DNA from: Streptosporangiaceae bacterium
GTDB taxonomy: Bacteria; Actinomycetota; Actinomycetes; Streptosporangiales; Streptosporangiaceae
Direction: 5' to 3'
DNA length: 64,000 nucleotides
Assembly: GCA_025934375.1 (NCBI GenBank)
Contig: JAICYD010000008.1
Coordinates: forward strand, 1-64,000
The notes beneath the pieces were generated by a model, which searched no databases, was not told the DNA's origin, and saw only the letters and a list, made by a program, of their open reading frames with translations. Shown in pieces: positions 59,465 to 64,000 of this stretch (within the stretch, counting starts at the first letter, position 1; each line of letters starts with the position of its first letter). The translations under genes were made by a program, and so were the position numbers.

Positions 59465-59548
59465 TTGACTAGCACGCACGACTTCACCGCGACGACCGCC
59501 GCCGGGCAGGACGCGCCGCTGCGCGAACTACCTGTGAGGCAGGCATAG
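59465..59548 (+). pseudogene. N-terminal remnant of a glutathione peroxidase gene
   Basis: TTG 59465, behind a good GGAGG ribosome site (59455-59459), opens a 27-residue frame with STHDFTATTAAGQDAPLREL, the usual N-terminus of bacterial glutathione peroxidases. It then stops. The active-site part (NxASxCG) does not follow. The remnant runs directly to the HAD gene 4 bases later, so the HAD gene may use its transcript signals. Confidence 0.6.
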
Positions 59549-59551
59549 CGC

Positions 59552-60238
59552 ATGGACTATCCGCAGGCACCGGTGCCCTCGTTCCTCTTCGACCTCGACG
59601 GGACGCTCATCGACAGCGTGTACCAGCACGTGACCGCCTGGCACGTGGCGCTCGCGGCGATCGGGATCGACTTGTCCGTGTGGCGCATCCACCGGCGGAT
59701 CGGGATGAGCGGCGGGCTGTTCGTGCAGGCGCTGCTGCGGGAGACCGGCCGGACGCTCAGCCCCGAGGAGATCAGCCAGCTGCAGTCCGCCCACGCCGCG
59801 GCCTACCGCGAGCACGCCGCGACAGTGACCGCGCTGCCGGGGGCCGCTGACCTGCTCGCCACGCTCACCGCGGCCGGCGTGAAGTGGGCGATCGCCACCA
59901 GCGGGTACGCGGCGACCGCGCGGCCGGCCCTGGGCCTGCTCGGCGTCGCCCCGGACACCCCGATGGTGACCAGGGACCTGGTGCGGCACGCTAAGCCCGA
60001 CCCCGACCTGTTCCTGGCCGCCGCGGCGCTGCTCGGGGTCGACCCCCGGCACGCGGTCGTCGTCGGCGACAGCGTGTGGGACCTGCTCGCCGCCCGCCGC
60101 GCCGGGACGCTCGGCGTGGGCCTGCAATCGGGCGGCTACGGCCGCGAGGAACTGGAGCGCGCCGGCGCCTACCGCGTCTACGCCGACCCCGCGGAGATGC
60201 TGGCCCGCCTGTATGAGATCGGCGTCCGGCCCGAGTAG
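59552..60238 (+). CDS. HAD-IA hydrolase, beta-phosphoglucomutase/phosphatase type
   Basis: A 228-residue protein. Motif I is FLFDLDGTLIDSVYQHVTAW, intact. The cap includes IHRRIGMSGGLFVQALLRE. Motif II is WAIATSGYAATARPAL, motif III HAKPDPDLFLAAA and motif IV VVVGDSVWDLLAARRAG. A small sugar-phosphate or 2-phosphoglycolate-type phosphatase is likely. ATG 59552 lacks its own ribosome site and lies 4 bases after the stop of the peroxidase remnant, so translation may be coupled to that remnant. Confidence 0.92.
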   Translation: MDYPQAPVPSFLFDLDGTLIDSVYQHVTAWHVALAAIGIDLSVWRIHRRIGMSGGLFVQALLRETGRTLSPEEISQLQSAHAAAYREHAATVTALPGAADLLATLTAAGVKWAIATSGYAATARPALGLLGVAPDTPMVTRDLVRHAKPDPDLFLAAAALLGVDPRHAVVVGDSVWDLLAARRAGTLGVGLQSGGYGREELERAGAYRVYADPAEMLARLYEIGVRPE

Positions 60239-60382
60239 GCCACTCGCCGCCCAGGATCGCTCGCGCGGGTGACCACGACCAACGGCGCGCAGGCAAGCAG
60301 CGGATGCCAGCGGCCCGGGCCTCATGCCCAGGCCAGTTCTCCAGCGGAGCAGGTGCGCATTCGACACGCGCCTGCGCGGCGG

Positions 60383-61411
60383 TCAGGCCGTGCGGGCCGC
60401 CAGGGCGGACAACAGCTCGTAGCCGACGTGCGCGGCGGCCACGCCGGTGATCTGCGCGTGGTCGTAGGCGGGGGCGACCTCGACGATGTCGGCGCCCACC
60501 AGGTTGAGCCCGGCGAAGGAGCGCAGCACCGCCAGCAGCTCGCGGCTGGTCAGGCCGCCCGCCTCGGGGGTCCCGGTGCCGGGGGCGAACGCCGGGTCGA
60601 GCACGTCGATGTCGACGCTGACGTAGACGGGGCGGTCGCCGACGCGGCGGGCGATCGCGTCCACCATGCCGGGAGCGCCCAGGCGGTCGGCGTCGGCCGC
60701 GGGCACCACCTGGAAGCCGAGGGCGGTGTCCGCGCCCAGGTCACCCTCGTCGTACAGCGGGCCGCGGATCCCGACGTGCAGGCACCCCGACTGATCCAGC
60801 AGGCCCTCTTCCGACGCCCGGCGAAACGGGGTGCCGTGGGTGTACGCCGCGCCGAAGTAGGTGTCCCAGGTGTCGAGGTGCGCGTCGAAGTGCACGACGG
60901 CGACCGGGCCGTGCACCGCGTGCATGGCGCGCAGCAGCGGCAGCGCGATCGTGTGGTCCCCGCCGAGGGTCAGCAGGCGGGGGACGCCGAGGCCGGTGAG
61001 CATCTCCCGGGCCGCGCTCTCGATCGCGCCGATCGCCTCCTCGATGCGGTACGGGTTGACCGCGACGTCCCCCGCGTCCGCGACCTGCTGGACCGCGAAC
61101 GGGGAGACGCCTGCCGCCGGGTTGTACGGGCGCAGCAGCCGGGAGGACTCCCGGATGTGCCCGGGGCCGAACCGCGCCCCGGGCCGGTAGCTGACCCCGC
61201 TGTCGAAGGGCACCCCGAGGATCGCCACGTCGGCCCGGCTGACTTCGCCGATGCGGGGCAGCCGGGCGAACGTCGCCTCCCCGACCCAGCGCGGCACCCG
61301 CGAGGCGTCGACCGGGCCGACGATCCCGTCCGCCGAGATGACGCGCGGGACCGGCGAGACCGCGGATGGCACGGCGTCGTTCGGGATGGAATTGTCCTTG
61401 GGGCTGATCAT
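60383..61411 (-). CDS. speB: Agmatinase-type ureohydrolase
   Basis: A 342-residue arginase-family enzyme with a complete dimanganese site: [23 protein letters not shown] and [40 protein letters not shown] is the family N-terminal block. Agmatinase or guanidinobutyrase activity is most likely; exact substrate is open. ATG 61411 overlaps the permease stop as ATGA, so the two are one operon. The upstream permease frame is 5'-truncated, which leaves the promoter of this gene in question. Confidence 0.93.
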   Translation of the reverse strand: MISPKDNSIPNDAVPSAVSPVPRVISADGIVGPVDASRVPRWVGEATFARLPRIGEVSRADVAILGVPFDSGVSYRPGARFGPGHIRESSRLLRPYNPAAGVSPFAVQQVADAGDVAVNPYRIEEAIGAIESAAREMLTGLGVPRLLTLGGDHTIALPLLRAMHAVHGPVAVVHFDAHLDTWDTYFGAAYTHGTPFRRASEEGLLDQSGCLHVGIRGPLYDEGDLGADTALGFQVVPAADADRLGAPGMVDAIARRVGDRPVYVSVDIDVLDPAFAPGTGTPEAGGLTSRELLAVLRSFAGLNLVGADIVEVAPAYDHAQITGVAAAHVGYELLSALAARTA

Positions 61412-62520
61412 TTGGTGAGGGCCTCCAGCTGGCGGTCGCTGGCCTCGATGGCCGCCTGCTCGGCCGACCGGTCGAGCGAGCGGGACAAGATCCAGTACCC
61501 GAGGCCGGACACTACCAGTCCTACTACCCACGAGTAGTCCACCCCATTGGTGAGGTGCGCGGGGACCGGGCCGGTGTAGGACAAGCCGGCAATCGGCGGC
61601 AGCACCATGAACGGGACCTCCGCCGCGAACCCGAGCGCGTAGGCCAGCAGGCCGCGCCAGTTCCAGGCGCCGTAGACGCCATCAGCGCGGAAGATGTCGG
61701 TGATCGCGTAGTGCCCGCGGCGGACGAAGAAGTAGTCGACCAGGTTGAGCGCGGTCCACGGCACCAGCAGGTAGAGCATGAGGGTCAGCGAGTTCAGCAC
61801 CGCGCTTACGGCGGACCCGCCCGACAGGGCCAGGCCGATGACGTACCAGATGATGGCGAGGACCACGATGGTGCCCGCCCGCCAGGCCCGGTTGGTGGCG
61901 ACCTTCTTGAACGAGTCGACGCCGGTCAAGACGGTGAGCATCCCGCCGTAGGCGTTCATCCCCATCGTGGCAAGCAGGGACGTGGCCGACAAGATCGCGG
62001 TGACCGAGCCGAGCGGGGCGGCGACGTTGTTGCCCGCCTGGCGCAGGCCCACGAGCCCGTCGGAGACGCCCAGCCGGGTCGCCATCCACGCGCCCAGCGC
62101 GATCAGCCACACCGCCGAGCCAGACGCGCCGAAGAACACCGCGGCGATGATGCCCGCCGGGGAGGTGCCCTTGGGCATGTAGCGCGAGTAGTCCGAGACG
62201 TAGGGGGCGTAGGTGATGTTGTAGGCGGCGGCCACCGAGAACTGCGTCATGAACGCGGTGAACAAGAACCCGCCGGGGTGCTGCGGGGCGTGGCCGCCGG
62301 CCCCGCCGACGAAGATCGCCACCGAGATGATCGCATAGCAGGGCAACGAGATGACCAGCAGGAACCGGAAGACCCGGTGCACCCAGTCATAGCCGAAGAT
62401 CGCCAGCGCGGCCGCGAGCACGGCGGTGACGATGGCGACCGCACCCGCGCTCCACCCGAACGCGTCGTGCAGGCCGCTGGCCATCAGCACCTGGTCGGCG
62501 ACGTTGAAGACCCCCTCGGG
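61408..62520 (-). pseudogene. NCS1 (cytosine/purine/allantoin) permease, 5'-truncated
   Basis: About 370 residues match the C-terminal three-quarters of an NCS1 permease: LAIFGYDWVHRVFRFLLVIS, YAPYVSDYSRYMPKGTSPAG, GMNAYGGMLTVLTGVDS and LVPWTALNLVDYFFVRRGHY. The first transmembrane helices are missing. The earliest homologous residues are near GVFNVADQVLMASGLHDAFG (62,450-62,510). Beyond 62520 the opposite strand is a cupin remnant. A GTG at 62490 could start a short product, unlikely to work as a transporter. It is coupled to the agmatinase gene. Confidence 0.78.
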
Positions 62521-62521
62521 C

Positions 62522-62797
62522 GAGCGGCGCGTGCAGGCGATCTTGTCCGATATCGAGCCGGGCGGCGGCAGCGGCGAGGAGGCCTATCGCCTGCCCGCCG
62601 GCGTGGAGTTCGCGTTCGTGCTGTCCGGGGCGCTGGAGGTCACCGTCGAGGGGTCCGCGGTGACCCTGGAGGCCGGCGACGCGTTCACGTTCGCCGCCAG
62701 CTCACCCCACGCGTTCCGCGCGGTCCCGGCGGGCGGCCCGGTCCGCGTCCTGTGGGTCGTCTCCCCCGCCCTCCCCGACGACACCCAGCGCGGCTGA
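62522..62797 (+). pseudogene. Cupin-domain remnant of an XRE-cupin regulator
   Basis: About 91 residues match the C-terminal cupin of XRE-cupin regulators: LSDIEPGGGSGEEAYRLPAG, VEFAFVLSGALEVTVEGSAV and LEAGDAFTFAASSPHAF. The helix-turn-helix part and the start are absent. The open frame upstream (from 62426) is only the antisense of the permease. In intact loci such a regulator is divergent from the permease-agmatinase operon. Here both 5' ends are gone, joined head to head. Confidence 0.75.
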
Positions 62798-62894
62798 CGC
62801 GGGTTCCGGCCGGCCGGGCTCGCGTGACGCCTGGGGCGTTATGGTTAAGTCTGCGGGAAATCAGACCGATCCGCGGCAGGGACGGAGGCTTGCG

Positions 62895-63728
62895 ATGACC
62901 AGCTTCCCCGACGAGCGGCCGACGGCGGCGTTCGACGTCAGCAAGCCGAATGTCGCCCGGGTCTACGACTACTTCGTCGGCGGCAAGGACAACTTCGCCG
63001 CCGACCGCGAGTTCGCGCAGGCCGCCATGCGCATCGCGCCCAAGGCGCCGCTGGCGGCGCTGAACAACCGGGAGTTCCTCGGGCGCGCCGTCCGCTTCCT
63101 GGTCGGCGAGGCGGGCATCACCCAGCTGCTCGACATCGGGTCCGGGCTGCCCACCCGGGGCAACGTCAGCGAGGCCGCGCACGCCATCAACCCCGACGCG
63201 CACGTGGTGCACGTCGACAACGACCCGGTCGTCTACACCCACAGCAAGGCACTGCTGGCCGACGACCGGACGACAGACATCAGCACGGCCGACGTGCGCC
63301 GGCCCGCCGAGCTGCTGGCCGACCCGGTCGTGACCAAGCTGATCGACTTCTCCAAGCCGGTGGGGCTGCTGCTGCTCGCGGTGCTCCATCACATCGAGGA
63401 CGAGGACAAGCCCGCCGAGATCATGGACACGCTGCGCGCCGCCATGCCGCCCGGCAGTTACCTGGCGATCTCCAGCCTGCGGATGCCCGGGCCGGAGCTG
63501 CCCGAGCTGCGGGCGATCACGATCGAGGGCGAAAAGCTCCTCACCGGCTCGCTCGGCAGCGGCCGCTGGCGGGAGAGCGCCGAGATCCAGGCCTGGTTCG
63601 GCGACTGGGAGATGCTCGCGCCGGGGCTGGTGTCGCTGCTGGAGTGGCGGCCGCCGATCCAGCGGGACCTCGAGCGCGATGAGGTCTACCACAGCTTCTA
63701 CGGCGGCCTCGCGCGCAAGCCCGCTTAG
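62895..63728 (+). CDS. SAM-dependent methyltransferase, DUF574/PF04672 family
   Basis: A 277-residue protein of an actinomycete-expanded methyltransferase family. The N-terminal signature NVARVYDYFVGGKDNFAADR is exact. The SAM site is QLLDIGSGLPTRGNVSEAAH. VVHVDNDPVVYTHSKALLAD contains the acidic residue for the ribose, and VGLLLLAVLHHIEDEDKP follows. Substrate is unknown. ATG 62895 has GGAGG six to seven bases upstream; the longer in-frame start at 62841 is unlikely. Confidence 0.94.
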   Translation: MTSFPDERPTAAFDVSKPNVARVYDYFVGGKDNFAADREFAQAAMRIAPKAPLAALNNREFLGRAVRFLVGEAGITQLLDIGSGLPTRGNVSEAAHAINPDAHVVHVDNDPVVYTHSKALLADDRTTDISTADVRRPAELLADPVVTKLIDFSKPVGLLLLAVLHHIEDEDKPAEIMDTLRAAMPPGSYLAISSLRMPGPELPELRAITIEGEKLLTGSLGSGRWRESAEIQAWFGDWEMLAPGLVSLLEWRPPIQRDLERDEVYHSFYGGLARKPA

Positions 63729-64000
63729 TGCCTTTCCTGGCGATAATCGCTCAGAAAGCCATAGCTACCGACCAGTAACCAGTAAGGGCTGGCCAAATGC
63801 CTGGCATCTCCTGACCCTTTCATCACTCCCGTCACTATGCTCACGCTTACCTCGAAGACTTGGCTGGTCACGAAGCCTTTGTCCGGTCATAGCGGCAATA
63901 GTCTTCGCAAGTCGGAAACTATTCGCGATAAGTCCCGGCTAGCGTGAGCTTGGCCACAGGCCACCGGGCGCCTGCTGGCACTCCGGGAAACTATGATGAG
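63729..64000. other. Right-end region without a recognised gene
   Basis: AT-richer than average, with shadow frames only. It contains CGAAGAC (63853-63859) and GTCTTCGC (63901-63908), the same words that form the array at 57255. It may be the control region of a gene beyond the window. Confidence 0.45.

Noticed and set aside
62426-62521. N-terminal part of the cupin open frame
   Set aside because: This stretch is the antisense of the permease and has no cupin or HTH homology; only the part from 62522 on is real.
1-64000. tRNA, rRNA, transposase, integrase or plasmid replication genes
   Set aside because: None could be recognised on either strand by reading; no claim of a mobile element is made for the restriction island beyond its position.

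Overview
The window is about 64 kb of very GC-rich DNA with frequent GTG starts. Its gene families point to a filamentous actinomycete: XRE/DUF5753 regulators with DUF397 partners, several anti-sigma-like HATPases, a DUF574-type SAM methyltransferase, DUF1918, an SARP-type ATPase regulator and a TIGR03083 protein. A Streptosporangiales-like organism is plausible, but the sequence alone does not fix the genus. No rRNA, tRNA or CRISPR was seen.

Left part (1-25 kb): a SigJ-like sigma factor runs off the left edge and is divergent from a carboxymuconolactone decarboxylase-like protein. Then follow a TPR protein, an FMN alpha-hydroxy-acid oxidase, an HATPase, an MFS exporter with its HxlR regulator, a second MFS exporter, a small membrane protein and a nitronate monooxygenase. 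Next comes the first copy of a four-gene module (DUF397, XRE, divergent HATPase, double CxCG mini-protein). It is followed by a glycerophosphodiesterase, a secreted HAF-repeat protein beside a BlaI/BlaR-type pair, an Lrp regulator divergent from a fused indolepyruvate:ferredoxin oxidoreductase, and an SARP-AAA regulator with an FAD oxidase.

Middle (25-49 kb): ileS lies behind a clear T-box leader. It is followed by a membrane protein, DUF1918, a degenerate Lon-like protein, an orphan HATPase, an MmyB-type regulator beside a gene remnant, and a mycothiol-isomerase-like protein. A broken MNT/HEPN toxin-antitoxin pair abuts a type I restriction-modification operon (degenerate methylase-specificity fusion, hsdM, hsdS, hsdR). 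That operon is divergent from a TIGR04141 protein. The second copy of the four-gene module and a LacI regulator with a rhamnulokinase remnant close this part.

Right part (49-64 kb): a dienelactone hydrolase, a 1,454-residue BTAD/cyclase-like/AAA regulator, an aminoglycoside-phosphotransferase-like kinase, an LLM flavin oxidoreductase, a secreted esterase, two HAD hydrolases, a glutathione peroxidase remnant, an agmatinase-type ureohydrolase coupled to a 5'-truncated NCS1 permease, a cupin remnant and a DUF574-type methyltransferase.

Recurring themes are duplicated signalling modules, seven broken genes, many in-frame minisatellites of 12, 15 or 30 bp, and a 13-bp word (TTGCTGTTATCAG) scattered mainly between genes. 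The strongest candidates for an undescribed system are the duplicated module with its two-unit CxCG...H...H mini-proteins and the restriction operon with a degenerate methylase-specificity fusion.
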